DNA of 64,000 bases, taken from contig JAEPML010000001.1 in assembly GCA_017643925.1 (NCBI GenBank), positions 372,001 to 436,000 of the forward strand, given 5' to 3'. This document shows positions 1 to 10,518 of this stretch, piece by piece. How positions within the stretch are numbered: position 1 is the first letter of the stretch; every line of letters begins with the position of its first letter. The translations under genes and the position numbers were made by a program. Source of the DNA: Roseibium sp. Lineage in GTDB: Bacteria > Pseudomonadota > Alphaproteobacteria > Rhizobiales > Stappiaceae. The notes beneath the pieces were generated by a model. That model was not told where the DNA came from, searched no databases, and worked only from the letters and a program-made list of their open reading frames with translations.

Positions 1-1089
1 GCCGGCATCATGCACGCGGTCGGATTGTCGATGGCTCTTGGTGCCTTCCTCGCTGGCGTGCTTTTGGCGGAGTCCAGCTTCCGGCACACGCTGGAGGCCG
101 ACATCGAACCTTTCCGCTCGCTCCTGATGGGGCTCTTCTTTGTGGCGGTCGGCATGTCCCTGGACTTTTCCCTGGTCGTTGAAAACTGGATGATCGTGGC
201 TGCAGGCGTTGGAACTGTCATGATCCTGAAGGGCGGCTTTCTCTGGGCACTGTCCAGGGGGACAGGCTCTCCAAATTCCGATGCCTTGCGCATCGCGGTG
301 ACCTTGCCCCAGGGGGGGGAATTCGCCTTCGTCCTCTTCACTGCGGCTGTCAGCAACAGCCTTTTGGACTATCAGACAGCCAACCTCCTAAATGCCATCG
401 TGATCATCACGATGTTGCTGACACCCGTTGCCTGTATCGGGCTGGACACTCTGGCGGCGCGGGTCAAGGCACGCGGCGTCGAAAATCCCTCGATAGAAAC
501 TTTCGAAGAGGCGGCTCCGACGGTCCTCGTCATCGGCTTCGGTCGCTTTGGCATGGTCGTGGCGCAGATCCTGACGTCGGAGGGACTTGAGATCACGGCC
601 ATCGACAACCGGCCGGACCGGATCGCCTATGCACGCAAGATGGGCTACCAGGTCTATTATGGCGATGCCACGCGCGCCGACGTCCTGTCTGCTGCCGGTG
701 CCGGCAAGGCCGCCCTGGTCGCCATGTGCATCGAGAACTACAAGGTCATGGGGAAGGCCATAGACCTGATCAGGGAAGGTTTCCCCGAGACGCTGATCTT
801 CTGCCGGGCAACCGATCGCGCGCATATGCTCGACCTGACCAAGCGCGGTGTTGATTTCCAGGTCCGCGAGACTTTCGAATCCAGCGTCGTCTTCGGGCGA
901 GCTGCCCTAGAAGCGCTTGGGACGCCGCTCGACCGGATCGATCAGATCGAGGAAGACGTGCGTCACCGGGACGAAGAACGCCTGGCCGTTCAGCTCAGCG
1001 AAGGCATATATGCCGGCAAGGACCAGCTTCACCGCGTGACGCCGCGCGGTCAGCGCCGCAAAGGCAAGCAAGACGCACCTGCTGAATGA
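1..1089 (+). CDS. Kef-type K+/H+ antiporter, C-terminal part (5' truncated by window edge)
   Basis: The open frame runs in from the left edge, so the true start lies outside the window; 362 residues are visible. The first ~140 residues hold hydrophobic helices of a CPA2 sodium/proton exchanger domain, including a run around GLFFVAVGMSLD typical of Kef/RosB proteins. From about residue 170 a Rossmann TrkA-N domain follows (VLVIGFGRFGMVVAQIL, then an acidic residue in AIDNRPD), which binds NAD(H) and gates transport. The family exports K+ (or takes up Na+) against protons at the inner membrane and often responds to glutathione adducts. The exact ion and a kefB/kefC assignment cannot be settled from this part. 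Confidence 0.9.
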   Translation, partial: AGIMHAVGLSMALGAFLAGVLLAESSFRHTLEADIEPFRSLLMGLFFVAVGMSLDFSLVVENWMIVAAGVGTVMILKGGFLWALSRGTGSPNSDALRIAVTLPQGGEFAFVLFTAAVSNSLLDYQTANLLNAIVIITMLLTPVACIGLDTLAARVKARGVENPSIETFEEAAPTVLVIGFGRFGMVVAQILTSEGLEITAIDNRPDRIAYARKMGYQVYYGDATRADVLSAAGAGKAALVAMCIENYKVMGKAIDLIREGFPETLIFCRATDRAHMLDLTKRGVDFQVRETFESSVVFGRAALEALGTPLDRIDQIEEDVRHRDEERLAVQLSEGIYAGKDQLHRVTPRGQRRKGKQDAPAE

Positions 1090-1119
1090 AAAAGGCGCCG
1101 ATAGCGGCGCCTTTTCTTT
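1090..1119 (+). terminator. Rho-independent terminator after the antiporter gene
   Basis: A perfect 11-bp stem (1090-1100 with 1105-1115) with an ATAG loop starts at the stop codon of the antiporter gene and runs into a T-rich tract. It also lies beyond the 3' end of the convergent IalB-like gene, whose transcript would meet an A-rich flank, so it may work in both directions. Confidence 0.8.
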
Positions 1120-1137
1120 GTCCGATAACGTTCGTTG

Positions 1138-1698
1138 CTACGGCAGCGAGTCGAAGCCGGAGGAGAACCCGGTCAGTGAAATGGGAATCCCGATCCCTTC
1201 TTCCGGTGTCTGGAAGATGATGAACGTGGCCTGGGCACCTGCCCGGAGCTTGCTCAGAAGTTCTTCATCCAGAATGACCTCGGCGATACAGCCGTTGGGC
1301 AGGCAGCGCACGAAACCGGCGCGGCCAATATCCGCATTGTCTACCCGAAGCCCCAAACCGGAAGGCAGTAGCACACCCAACGGTGCCAGCACCCGCAGGA
1401 TGCGCGCCTGTTTGTCTGCAGTCTTCAAAACGATAACAGACAAGCCGACGTTTTCACGGTCGGAGGCCGTTACGTTCTGGATGAGGGCGCATTGTTCCCC
1501 CGGAGCGCCAGGAGGCGTGTCGCAGCGCATCTGCCAATCCCCATGCGCGGAACGCACTTCCCCTTGGGCGCCTGCGGTCGTGGCTCCCTGGGCAATGGTT
1601 GCCAGCGCGAGCCCTGCAATTGCAAGGAACCTGGACACGGAGATTTTCGGGCATCCTGCCAGTCGGGCAGCACAGGATAGCAATGAGTTGGCTGACAA
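1138..1698 (-). CDS. IalB-family (invasion-associated locus B) exported protein
   Basis: This 186-residue protein has a signal peptide around residues 20-45 (hydrophobic run ending near TTAGAQG). The mature part carries GDWQMRCDT near its start and a second Cys pair in VRCLPNGCIAEV, with the GDW start, paired cysteines and LPNGC motif typical of the alphaproteobacterial IalB family. The family is named for a Bartonella erythrocyte-invasion factor, but most members are periplasmic proteins of unknown role in free-living bacteria, so no invasion function should be read into it. The first 19 residues before the hydrophobic core are long for an n-region, so a later start is possible. It is a single gene, convergent with the antiporter gene. 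Confidence 0.8.
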   Translation of the reverse strand: MSANSLLSCAARLAGCPKISVSRFLAIAGLALATIAQGATTAGAQGEVRSAHGDWQMRCDTPPGAPGEQCALIQNVTASDRENVGLSVIVLKTADKQARILRVLAPLGVLLPSGLGLRVDNADIGRAGFVRCLPNGCIAEVILDEELLSKLRAGAQATFIIFQTPEEGIGIPISLTGFSSGFDSLP

Positions 1699-2210
1699 GA
1701 AATCCTCCAGTCAATCGTTGTCTGATCCGTCGGGCCTTTTGCAAGGGACGCGACTTTGCCCGCGAATCATGATGTTTTTCAGCCCAGACCTTGCCGCATG
1801 ATGGATCTTGATTCCAGTCTGGCCGGAACGGTTCGGCCTGATTAAACGGTTTTTTTGTCGAAAATCGGCTGTCTTTGACAATGGTCAAACAAACAAAGCT
1901 GGCCACTGGCTGTGAAAAGTGGGAAATACCGTTGCAGCTTGGCGTTTCTTGTGGTTTTTGTGCGGCACGAAGGTGACGCTGGGGTGATGCGGCACATCGC
2001 CGCTCTGCCCATTGGTAGTCATCGCTCTAAGACTTGGATTGTGCTTATAGTCCCGGGATCGAAGGATCTGGTCGAGAGGGCAGACAGGGCAGATTGGGCT
2101 TGCGCGGCGGCGTCAAGCCCGTTACTGCCGCACCTTGATTAGGCCGGGATATAAGGCCGGTGTTTTTGCATGTGCCGCAAATTGTGCGGCTGAGGGAAGG
2201 GAGCGTGGAC
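1699..2210. other. Intergenic region with divergent promoters for the IalB-like gene and coxB
   Basis: No convincing gene was seen in these 512 bases. A 76-codon frame at 1912-2142 lacks recognisable features. A perfect inverted repeat TTTGAC-AATG-GTCAAA lies at 1874-1889 and could be an operator. The cox promoter must lie here, but no clear -35/-10 pair could be assigned. Confidence 0.5.
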
Positions 2211-3161
2211 GTGAAGGCAGTCTTCAAACGTCTCATGACTATTGCCGGTTCGGCGGCGACATTTGCAGGGATGTCCAGCGCGGCATTGGCCGCTGAAGCA
2301 GGCATTAGCGATTGGCAGCTCGGATTTCAGAGTTCCATTACCGATGTCATGGATGACATCACCTGGTTCAACAGCTTCACGCTGATCATCATCACGGTGA
2401 TCACATTGTTCGTTCTGGCGCTTTTGCTTATCTGCATGACAAAGTTCAGCGCCAAGGCGAACCCGGTGCCGTCCCGCACCTCGCACAACACCATGATCGA
2501 GGTGGTCTGGACAATCGCTCCGATCCTGATCCTGGTCGTGATTGCGATCCCGTCCTTCCGCCTGCTCTACAAGCAGCTGGAAATCCCCGAGTATGACATG
2601 ACGGTCAAGGCCATCGGTTACCAGTGGTACTGGGGATATGAATATACCGACGAAGGCATGGGCGACCTCTACTTCGACAGCTACATGGTTGGTGACGCAC
2701 AGGATCTCGACAAGGATCTCGAAGCGCGGACCAAGTTCGCTGAAGAGCGCGGTGTTGCCATCAACGAGGTTCCGCGCCTGTTGGCCGTGGACTATGACCT
2801 CGTCATTCCGGTCGACACGACGGTTCGCCTGCAGGTGACCGCTGAAGACGTGATCCATGCATTTGCAATGCCTTCCATGGGCATCAAGATCGACGCGATC
2901 CCGGGCCGCTTGAACGAGACCTGGTTCCATGCACGTGAAGAAGGTGTCTATTACGGACAGTGCTCCGAGCTGTGCGGCGTCAACCACGCGTTCATGCCGA
3001 TCGCGGTGCGCGTCGTCTCCAAGGACCAGTTCACGACATGGGCTGCTGCCGCGCAGGACGATCTGGACACAGCAAACCAGCAGCTTCTGGCCTCGATTGC
3101 AGAAGCCAAGAAACTGGCTGCCAAGGGCAATTTGGACGAGATCGCTGTCGCCGCGAAATAA
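2211..3161 (+). CDS. coxB: Cytochrome c oxidase subunit II
   Basis: Subunit II of the aa3-type oxidase takes electrons from cytochrome c through its dinuclear CuA centre. Numbered from GTG 2211, the protein has a signal peptide (cleavage near ALAAEA), two membrane helices around residues 55-77 and 95-118, and a periplasmic cupredoxin domain with the CuA ligands Cys251, Cys255, His259 and Met262 (GQCSELCGVNHAFM). GTG 2211 is chosen because GGAAGGGAG at 2195-2203 sits about 7 bases upstream; GTG 2205 is too close to it, and ATG 2235 would shorten the n-region. It is the first gene of the cox cluster, 79 bases before coxA. Confidence 0.95.
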   Translation: MKAVFKRLMTIAGSAATFAGMSSAALAAEAGISDWQLGFQSSITDVMDDITWFNSFTLIIITVITLFVLALLLICMTKFSAKANPVPSRTSHNTMIEVVWTIAPILILVVIAIPSFRLLYKQLEIPEYDMTVKAIGYQWYWGYEYTDEGMGDLYFDSYMVGDAQDLDKDLEARTKFAEERGVAINEVPRLLAVDYDLVIPVDTTVRLQVTAEDVIHAFAMPSMGIKIDAIPGRLNETWFHAREEGVYYGQCSELCGVNHAFMPIAVRVVSKDQFTTWAAAAQDDLDTANQQLLASIAEAKKLAAKGNLDEIAVAAK

Positions 3162-3216
3162 CGCGGCGCTAGATAATGGAATTGGCGAGGCGCGCGATGA
3201 CACGCTGCGCCGCTGA

Positions 3217-4836
<1,620 letters not shown>

Positions 4837-4845
4837 AACGATGCC

Positions 4846-4897
4846 GGGAGGAAATTCCTCCCCATGAAATGAGCGCCGCGCCGATCCTTCGGCGCGG
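4846..4897 (+). other. Two intercistronic hairpins between coxA and ctaB
   Basis: The first is GGGAGGA-AAT-TCCTCCC (4846-4862). The second pairs 4876-4884 with 4889-4897, a perfect 9-bp stem with a 4-base loop. Neither has a T tract, so they are probably mRNA-stabilising or processing hairpins protecting the abundant coxBA message, not terminators. Confidence 0.55.
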
Positions 4898-4977
4898 TGT
4901 GTTCCGCAAAAAGCCTGCCGCCGAAGCCAGTCGGTCAATGAAATTCGGCTGGCAGAGAGAATTCGAAGGACACGCCC

Positions 4978-5919
4978 ATGTCGCTCGTTGAGCGCCAGGA
5001 TATGATGAACGAAGACAGTGTCGTCTGGACAGGCGGCATGGGAACAGCGAGCGACTATCTGGCGCTGCTGAAGCCGCGTGTTATGTCTTTGGTGATCTTC
5101 ACGGCATTCGTCGGTCTGATGCTGGCACCGGGAACACTGCATCCTGTTCTGGCCGGTGTTGCAATCCTGTGTATCGCAGTGGGCGCGGGCGCCTCAGGTG
5201 CGCTCAACATGTGGTACGACGCCGACATTGACGAAGTCATGTCGCGCACGAAAAAACGGCCCATTCCTGCCGGAAAGGTGACGCGCGAAGAAGCCTTCAC
5301 TTTCGGCATGACCCTGTCCATCGGGTCGGTTCTTCTGCTTGGTCTGATGGTCAACTGGTTCGCCGGTGCCTTCTTGGCCTTCACGATCTTCTTCTACGTC
5401 GTCATCTACACGATGTGGCTGAAGCGTTCGACGCCTCAGAACATTGTAATCGGCGGTGCCGCCGGCGCGTTCCCTCCGATGGTCGGCTGGGCCTCCGTCA
5501 CCGGATCGGTCAGCCTGGAAAGCTTCATTCTCTTCCTGATCATCTTCATGTGGACGCCGCCGCATTTCTGGGCGCTGGCACTGTTCAAGAGCAGTGACTA
5601 TCGCGCAGCCGGCGTGCCGATGCTGCCTGTCGTGGCCGGTGAAACCAACACGCGCCACCAGATCCTGCTCTACTCGGTCTTCCTTGCGCCGATTGGTGTG
5701 GCTCCCTATTTCCTGGGTTTCGCAAGCCCGGTCTATGGTGTGGCTTCGGCCCTTCTCGGTCTCGCCTTTGTCGCCCTGGCTGTTGATGTCTGGCGCAAAC
5801 GCGAAGGCGACGTGGCGCGCACGGCGACGGTCCGCCTGTTCAAGTTTTCGATCTTCTATCTTTTCATGCTTTTCGCTCTTCTTCTGGGAGAAAGCCTGGT
5901 TGCAGGAGTTCTGGCGTGA
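4978..5919 (+). CDS. ctaB: Protoheme IX farnesyltransferase (heme O synthase)
   Basis: This 313-residue UbiA-superfamily membrane prenyltransferase attaches a farnesyl group to protoheme IX to give heme O, the precursor of heme A. The first Asp-rich site is clear ([21 protein letters not shown]), and nine or so hydrophobic helices follow. GAAGGA sits about 8 bases before ATG 4978. The stop codon shares a base with the next start (TGATG), so translation is probably coupled to the small protein downstream. Confidence 0.95.
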   Translation: MSLVERQDMMNEDSVVWTGGMGTASDYLALLKPRVMSLVIFTAFVGLMLAPGTLHPVLAGVAILCIAVGAGASGALNMWYDADIDEVMSRTKKRPIPAGKVTREEAFTFGMTLSIGSVLLLGLMVNWFAGAFLAFTIFFYVVIYTMWLKRSTPQNIVIGGAAGAFPPMVGWASVTGSVSLESFILFLIIFMWTPPHFWALALFKSSDYRAAGVPMLPVVAGETNTRHQILLYSVFLAPIGVAPYFLGFASPVYGVASALLGLAFVALAVDVWRKREGDVARTATVRLFKFSIFYLFMLFALLLGESLVAGVLA

Positions 5920-6083
5920 TGGCGGAAGAAGAGGAAAAGGGCATCAAGTTGACGGACGAGCAACTCAAGTCGAGACGATCCCGTTCGGTCGCCATCGGCT
6001 GGGCCCTGGCGTTTCTCGTCGGGCTGATTTTCCTGGTTACCTACGTCAAGCTTGGGCCTGGCGTGATGAACAGGCCGCTGTGA
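5919..6083 (+). CDS. Small single-span membrane protein (CoxF-like) in the cox cluster
   Basis: This 54-residue gene starts on the ATG that overlaps the ctaB stop codon. The protein has a charged N-terminal half ([20 protein letters not shown]), one membrane helix (IGWALAFLVGLIFLVTYV) and a short tail. Small proteins of this shape lie between ctaB and ctaG in many Rhizobiales and are often called CoxF or oxidase assembly proteins. The function is not established, but tight coupling on both sides (4 bases before ctaG) supports a real gene tied to oxidase assembly. Confidence 0.85.
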   Translation: MAEEEEKGIKLTDEQLKSRRSRSVAIGWALAFLVGLIFLVTYVKLGPGVMNRPL

Positions 6084-6087
6084 GGAT

Positions 6088-6699
6088 ATGTCTGTGAGCG
6101 ACGCGCAAAACTCTATGGATCTTGCCCGCAAGAATCGCCGTGTAGCGGTCGCGGCTGCAAGCGTGTTCGCGTTCATGGTCGGCGCGGCCTATGCAGCTGT
6201 TCCTCTCTACGATCTATTTTGCCGCGTGACCGGCTTCGGCGGGACCACGCAGGTGGCCGAGGCCGAGAGCGACTACGTGATCGACCGTATCGTCACGATC
6301 CGCTTCGACGGCAATGTCAACAAATCGCTTCCCTGGAAATTCAAGCCGGAACAACGTTCGGTAACCTTCAAGATGGGGGAGACCGCGCAGCTCGCCTATC
6401 TGGCAACCAACGTGAGCGAGAATACCACCGTCGGAACATCGACCTTCAACGTGTCGCCACCGACCGCGGGGATCTACTTCAACAAGCTTGACTGCTTCTG
6501 TTTCACCGAACAGGCTCTGGAGCCAGGTGAGACCGTGGAAATGCCGGTCGTCTTTTTTGTCGACCCGGAAATGGACAAGGATCCGGAACTGAAACATGTG
6601 AAGGAAATCACCCTGTCCTATACCTTCTTTCCGGTGGATGAGCCGGAACAACCTGTTGCAGCGCGGGTGGAAGCGCCCGCAACTGAAACGAAACTGTAA
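6088..6699 (+). CDS. ctaG: Cytochrome c oxidase assembly protein CtaG/Cox11 (copper delivery to CuB)
   Basis: This 203-residue protein belongs to the Cox11 family, which inserts copper into the CuB site of subunit I. A single N-terminal membrane helix (about residues 16-38) ends in YDLFCRVTGFGG, the conserved Cys segment. The periplasmic beta domain carries the copper-binding CFCF motif (KLDCFCFTEQ). It starts 4 bases after the CoxF-like gene and is followed by coxC. Confidence 0.95.
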   Translation: MSVSDAQNSMDLARKNRRVAVAAASVFAFMVGAAYAAVPLYDLFCRVTGFGGTTQVAEAESDYVIDRIVTIRFDGNVNKSLPWKFKPEQRSVTFKMGETAQLAYLATNVSENTTVGTSTFNVSPPTAGIYFNKLDCFCFTEQALEPGETVEMPVVFFVDPEMDKDPELKHVKEITLSYTFFPVDEPEQPVAARVEAPATETKL

Positions 6700-6749
6700 G
6701 TGATTGGCGCAACGCGCGCCTGAGATGACTGTGTTTGGGGAGCTTGCCG

Positions 6750-7628
6750 ATGGCTGAGGCACATACCAAGAACCACGATTACCACCTGGTGGATGCGAGC
6801 CCATGGCCGTTCCTGGGCGGGATCGGTGCATTTGTGATGGCGATTGGCGCTATCTCCTGGATGCGTGCGGCGGCCGGAGAGTCCTTTGACCTCTTCGGCA
6901 TCGACTTCGCGTCCACCAGCTGGGGCATTTTCGCGATTGGCCTGCTGGTCGTCCTTTACGTGATGTACGGTTGGTGGGCCGACACGATCAAGGAAGCCCA
7001 TGAAGGCTATCACACCCGGGTCGTTTCCCTTCACCTGCGATACGGAATGCTTCTGTTCATCGCGTCGGAAGTGATGTTCTTCGTTGCATGGTTCTGGGCC
7101 TATTTCGATGCTGCCCTGTTCGCCGGCGAAGCCATTCAGTTCTCGCGCGTGGAAGCAACCGGTGGCCACTGGCCGCCCGATGGCATAGCGACATTCGATC
7201 CTTGGCACCTGCCGCTGTTGAACACCCTGATCCTGCTTTGCTCCGGTACGACCGTGACCTGGGCGCACCACGCATTGCTGCACGATGACCGGGAAGGTCT
7301 GAAATGGGGTCTGGTTCTGACCGTTCTGCTTGGTATCCTGTTCACGTTCGTACAGGGATACGAGTACGCACACGCGGCCTTCTCCTTCGACGGAAACATC
7401 TACGGAGCAACCTTCTTCATGTCGACCGGCTTCCACGGCTTCCACGTGATTGTCGGAACGATCTTCCTTGCGGTCTGCCTGTTCCGCGCGCTGGCCGGAC
7501 ACTTCACGGTCAAGCAACACTTCGGCTTCGAGGCTGCCGCCTGGTACTGGCACTTTGTTGACGTTGTCTGGCTGTTCCTGTTCGTTGCCATCTACATCTG
7601 GGGCGCAGGCACACCGGCCGCTCACTAA
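6750..7628 (+). CDS. coxC: Cytochrome c oxidase subunit III
   Basis: This 292-residue subunit III has seven hydrophobic helices and stabilises the catalytic core. Typical segments are visible: the [12 protein letters not shown] start, [28 protein letters not shown] and [22 protein letters not shown] at the C terminus. ATG 6750 is preferred over TTG 6735 because GGGGAG lies about 7 bases before it and [15 protein letters not shown] is the usual family start. A strong terminator follows, separating the oxidase genes from DUF983 and SURF1. Confidence 0.95.
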   Translation: MAEAHTKNHDYHLVDASPWPFLGGIGAFVMAIGAISWMRAAAGESFDLFGIDFASTSWGIFAIGLLVVLYVMYGWWADTIKEAHEGYHTRVVSLHLRYGMLLFIASEVMFFVAWFWAYFDAALFAGEAIQFSRVEATGGHWPPDGIATFDPWHLPLLNTLILLCSGTTVTWAHHALLHDDREGLKWGLVLTVLLGILFTFVQGYEYAHAAFSFDGNIYGATFFMSTGFHGFHVIVGTIFLAVCLFRALAGHFTVKQHFGFEAAAWYWHFVDVVWLFLFVAIYIWGAGTPAAH

Positions 7629-7652
7629 GGCCGTAGACACAAGCTTGAGATG

Positions 7653-7690
7653 GCGCCCGATCCGGTTTCCGGATCGGGCGCTTTCGTTTT
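7653..7690 (+). terminator. Rho-independent terminator after coxC
   Basis: A perfect 13-bp stem (7653-7665 with 7669-7681) with a TTT loop is followed by TTTCGTTTT. Read-through would be needed for DUF983 and SURF1 to share the cox promoter, so this probably sets a lower level for those genes. Confidence 0.85.
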
Positions 7691-7710
7691 GAGGGACTGA
7701 AGAGGTCTGA

Positions 7711-8100
7711 ATGGAAGACAAGGCTCACTTTCCGCCGGTCAACCCGGCAGCCGCCGGTCTTGCCGGCACCTGCCCGCGTTGTGGCCAGGGACGCCTTTTT
7801 GACGGGTTCCTGACTGTGCGGAAATCCTGCTCGGCCTGTGGGCTGGACTATTCCTTTGCCGACAGCGGCGACGGGCCGGCTGTCTTCGTCATCATGATTG
7901 TCGGCTTTGTCATCGTTGGTCTGGTGCTGTTTGTCGAATTGACCTTCCAGCCCCCGATCTGGCTGCACCTGATCATCTGGCTTCCCCTGACGATCGGCCT
8001 CGCTGCGGCGACATTGCGCCCGTTAAAGGGCCTGATGATCGCACTGCAATACAAACACGAGGCGCGGGAAGCGCGCCTCGATGAAGATCAGACATCCTGA
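7711..8100 (+). CDS. DUF983 family zinc-ribbon membrane protein
   Basis: This 129-residue protein starts with two CxxC pairs (CPRCGQGRLFDGFLTV and CSACG) that form a small zinc ribbon, followed by two membrane helices (VFVIMIVGFVIVGLVLFV and WLHLIIWLPLTIGLAAATL). This is the DUF983 pattern. The family sits beside cox genes in many alphaproteobacteria, suggesting a role in oxidase biogenesis, but no reaction is known. The alternative long start of the SURF1 gene would overlap its end. Confidence 0.85.
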   Translation: MEDKAHFPPVNPAAAGLAGTCPRCGQGRLFDGFLTVRKSCSACGLDYSFADSGDGPAVFVIMIVGFVIVGLVLFVELTFQPPIWLHLIIWLPLTIGLAAATLRPLKGLMIALQYKHEAREARLDEDQTS

Positions 8101-8122
8101 AATTCTGGAGCAGAACGCGGCA

Positions 8123-8878
8123 ATGGGGTCGATTAGAAAACTGCTGTTTCCCACGATCGCCACGATCATTTCGCTGGGTATTCTGCTGAATCTCGGTTTC
8201 TGGCAGCTCGATCGGCTGGCTTTCAAGGAAAACCTGATCCGTCAGGTGGAAGATGCAATCGTCAATGATCCCGTGGCTGCACCGGATCCGGCAGACTGGA
8301 AAAGCGTGGGGGAAGCGGACGATTACCGCCATGTTCAGTTGACCGGCGAATTTCTGGATGGCGCTGTCTTTTACTACATCGCCCTGTCGAATCCGGCCGG
8401 TCCGATCGGAGGGCCAGGCCTGATGGCCTATCAGCCGTTCCGAACGACCGATGGCTGGACCGTCTTCGTCAACCGCGGCTTCCTGCCACAATCTCTTTCG
8501 GACGAAAAACAGACAACAGCGATTGTTCCCCCCGAAGGAACGATGACTTTGAACGGTCTGCTGCGCCTGAGTGAAAAACCGATCTGGACCACGCCGGATC
8601 CGGATTTGTCCGCGCGCATCTGGTTCGCCCGTGACACGGACGCCATGGGAGCGTTTCTGGGGCTCGACGCCGACAATCTTGCACCGTACAGCGTCGATCT
8701 TGACGCAGAGTACACGCCGGCAACCGGCCTGCCGCAGGCGGGCGAGACGATCGTCCGCTTCAAGAACGATCACCTGGGGTACGCGCTGACGTGGTTTGGT
8801 CTTGCCGCTACATTGATCGGGGTCTTCCTCACCTACGCGGCCACGATCCTGTGGCCGCGCAAGGAAAAAGAAACCTAG
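8123..8878 (+). CDS. SURF1 family cytochrome c oxidase assembly protein
   Basis: This is a SURF1 family protein of 251 residues from ATG 8123. An N-terminal membrane helix (LLFPTIATIISLGILLNLGFWQLDRL) contains the conserved LGxWQxxR-type segment, a periplasmic domain follows (VNRGFLP is characteristic), and a second helix near the C terminus (ALTWFGLAATLIGVFLTYAATIL) is followed by basic residues. SURF1 helps place heme A into subunit I. ATG 8081 is also possible and would overlap DUF983 by 20 bases; ATG 8123 avoids the overlap and has GGAG upstream, though with long spacing. Confidence 0.9.
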   Translation: MGSIRKLLFPTIATIISLGILLNLGFWQLDRLAFKENLIRQVEDAIVNDPVAAPDPADWKSVGEADDYRHVQLTGEFLDGAVFYYIALSNPAGPIGGPGLMAYQPFRTTDGWTVFVNRGFLPQSLSDEKQTTAIVPPEGTMTLNGLLRLSEKPIWTTPDPDLSARIWFARDTDAMGAFLGLDADNLAPYSVDLDAEYTPATGLPQAGETIVRFKNDHLGYALTWFGLAATLIGVFLTYAATILWPRKEKET

Positions 8879-8910
8879 AAGAAACCTTGCCGGTTCCGTC
8901 TGCCGGTGGT

Positions 8911-9399
8911 TTAGCCGATGGCTTCAAGAACGGCGGCAGCACCCGTCTTGGTGGCGTCGCTCGGCGTTTCCTCGACGGCCAGGAATGTGACTTCACCGTC
9001 TTTGGCAACGAGAGCGAAACGCTGCGATCTCAAGTGCCCGAAAATGGGCGCCGGGCCCAGACCCAGACCCATTGCGTCGACAAACTCGGCAGACGTGTCT
9101 GCGAGAAAGGCGATTGCATCGCCCGCATTTGATGCCTTCTGCCATGCATCCATAACAAAGACATCGTTGACGGAGACCACGGCGATCGCATCCACGCCCT
9201 TGTTCTTCAGGGTTTCCGCGTGTTCAACGAAACCGGGAAGATGGTTCATGTGGCAGGTTGGCGTAAAAGCGCCGGGTACCCCGAACAGAACGACGGTTTT
9301 TCCACCCGTCAGCTCCTTGACCGTAGTCTCTCCCGGACCGTCTGCCGTCATGATCTTGAATGTTGCATCCGGCAGGTGATCACCAACCTTGATTGTCAT
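8911..9399 (-). CDS. Prx5-type peroxiredoxin (1-Cys)
   Basis: This 162-residue thiol peroxidase of the AhpC/TSA superfamily, Prx5 subgroup, reduces hydroperoxides. The peroxidatic Cys49 lies in PGAFTPTCHMNHLP. No other cysteine is present in the chain, so it must work as a 1-Cys enzyme, probably recycled by glutathione/glutaredoxin. ATG 9399 is chosen because AAGGAGGG lies just before it and MTIKVGDHLP is the usual family start; 17 further in-frame codons upstream look like leader sequence. It is convergent with SURF1, 32 bases away. Confidence 0.93.
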   Translation of the reverse strand: MTIKVGDHLPDATFKIMTADGPGETTVKELTGGKTVVLFGVPGAFTPTCHMNHLPGFVEHAETLKNKGVDAIAVVSVNDVFVMDAWQKASNAGDAIAFLADTSAEFVDAMGLGLGPAPIFGHLRSQRFALVAKDGEVTFLAVEETPSDATKTGAAAVLEAIG

Positions 9400-9522
9400 T
9401 TTATGAACCCTCCTTGAGTGACTGATAGGTGCGTCTGGCACACCGCACACTTAGGGTCGCCGGGTCGCGCCGTCGAGGGGGTTTTGGCAAAGAATTTTTT
9501 CTGGCGGGAATGACGGGCGCCT

Positions 9523-10338
9523 TTAGCGGAGCCAGGCAGGATCAATTGCTTCCAGGTGCTCGACCGGAGAGCGATCCGTGGTGAGAACCAGCCTGAGCTT
9601 CTGGTCTCCTTGAGGTTCCGCCAGTCCCTTGGTCGACAAGTGCCACGTGGCTGTTCCGTCTTCTTGGGCAGCGAGCTTGGGCAGCCCGATATAGGAACCC
9701 TCGGGTCCTTGAGCAAACAGGTCCGGCTGAGGTGCATTCTCGACCTCTGCGACAATGACCAGCCGGTCACCCGAAGCCGTTACCGAAACAATACGGGGAG
9801 CCTGATCCGTTGCTTGTTGGGGGACTGAATCCAGGTCTCTCTTGATGAGCTTAGATGACAGCTTGTCGATCTTTGCAGACGGCGCGAAGTCGAGGGACAG
9901 AACGGCATCGCCAGGGACACAGATGTCCTTGCAGACACCGAAAAGAACCTCGAGAGACACCTGCACGTCCTGCGCCGGATCTTCCGGAACGACGCGGATC
10001 GGGAGGACAACTCCGTCGTGATAGACAATTGAATTTGAGTACCCGTCCGCATACCGCACCGGTGCCGGATAAAGGACCTCGAAGGTTTTCAGATTGCTGG
10101 ATTGCGTGATGGTTATCTGCGGGGGAATGCCACTTTCGCCGGGATATCGCCAGTATGTGTGCCAACCGGGTTCCAACAGAAATTCAAGTCCAGCCAGGTA
10201 GTGGTCATGATCAAGCGGCCCGGCAGAGATCAGCCTGACAGCTCCGCCATGCACTTCGGACCAGTCTGTGGTGTCCGCACGTGCAGGCAGACAGAGAACC
10301 GACAGGGCGAAAAAAAGTGTGAGGGCAATCCTTATCAT
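9523..10338 (-). CDS. Periplasmic DsbD N-terminal-domain-like protein
   Basis: This 271-residue protein has a signal peptide (MIRIALTLFFALSVLCLPARA) and a beta-rich region resembling the N-terminal DsbD/ScsB domain that passes reducing equivalents to periplasmic partners. A Cys pair is seen in FGVCKDICVPGDA. There is no transmembrane DsbD domain or C-terminal thioredoxin domain, and none is encoded next to it. It may receive electrons from a separately encoded CcdA/DsbD membrane unit. The domain assignment rests on the Cys motif, GWHTYWRYPGESG and overall layout. Confidence 0.8.
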   Translation of the reverse strand: MIRIALTLFFALSVLCLPARADTTDWSEVHGGAVRLISAGPLDHDHYLAGLEFLLEPGWHTYWRYPGESGIPPQITITQSSNLKTFEVLYPAPVRYADGYSNSIVYHDGVVLPIRVVPEDPAQDVQVSLEVLFGVCKDICVPGDAVLSLDFAPSAKIDKLSSKLIKRDLDSVPQQATDQAPRIVSVTASGDRLVIVAEVENAPQPDLFAQGPEGSYIGLPKLAAQEDGTATWHLSTKGLAEPQGDQKLRLVLTTDRSPVEHLEAIDPAWLR

Positions 10339-10451
10339 GGGCTTTTGCTACACGAGAAAGTCCCGGACGTCATTGGGTTTGGCGCACACTCGAGGTCATT
10401 TCCTCGTGACGCAAGTGTGAGGTGGTGAGGCGTCTCCACACGAAACAGTCA

Positions 10452-10480
10452 TTAACAAAGCCGGGCAAAGGGTCTATGCT
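10452..10480 (+). promoter_or_regulatory. Sigma-70-type promoter for the YqgE gene
   Basis: TTAACA (10452-10457) and TATGCT (10475-10480) are separated by exactly 17 bases. This would start a transcript near 10487 with a ~30-base leader containing GAGGAG before ATG 10519. Confidence 0.6.
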
Positions 10481-10518
10481 TTCAAAAGGCGCCAGGGGCG
10501 ATAAACGACGAGGAGCAT

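Noticed and set aside
1912..2142. 76-codon frame before coxB
   Set aside because: No domain, no good ribosome-binding site and it lies in the expected promoter region.
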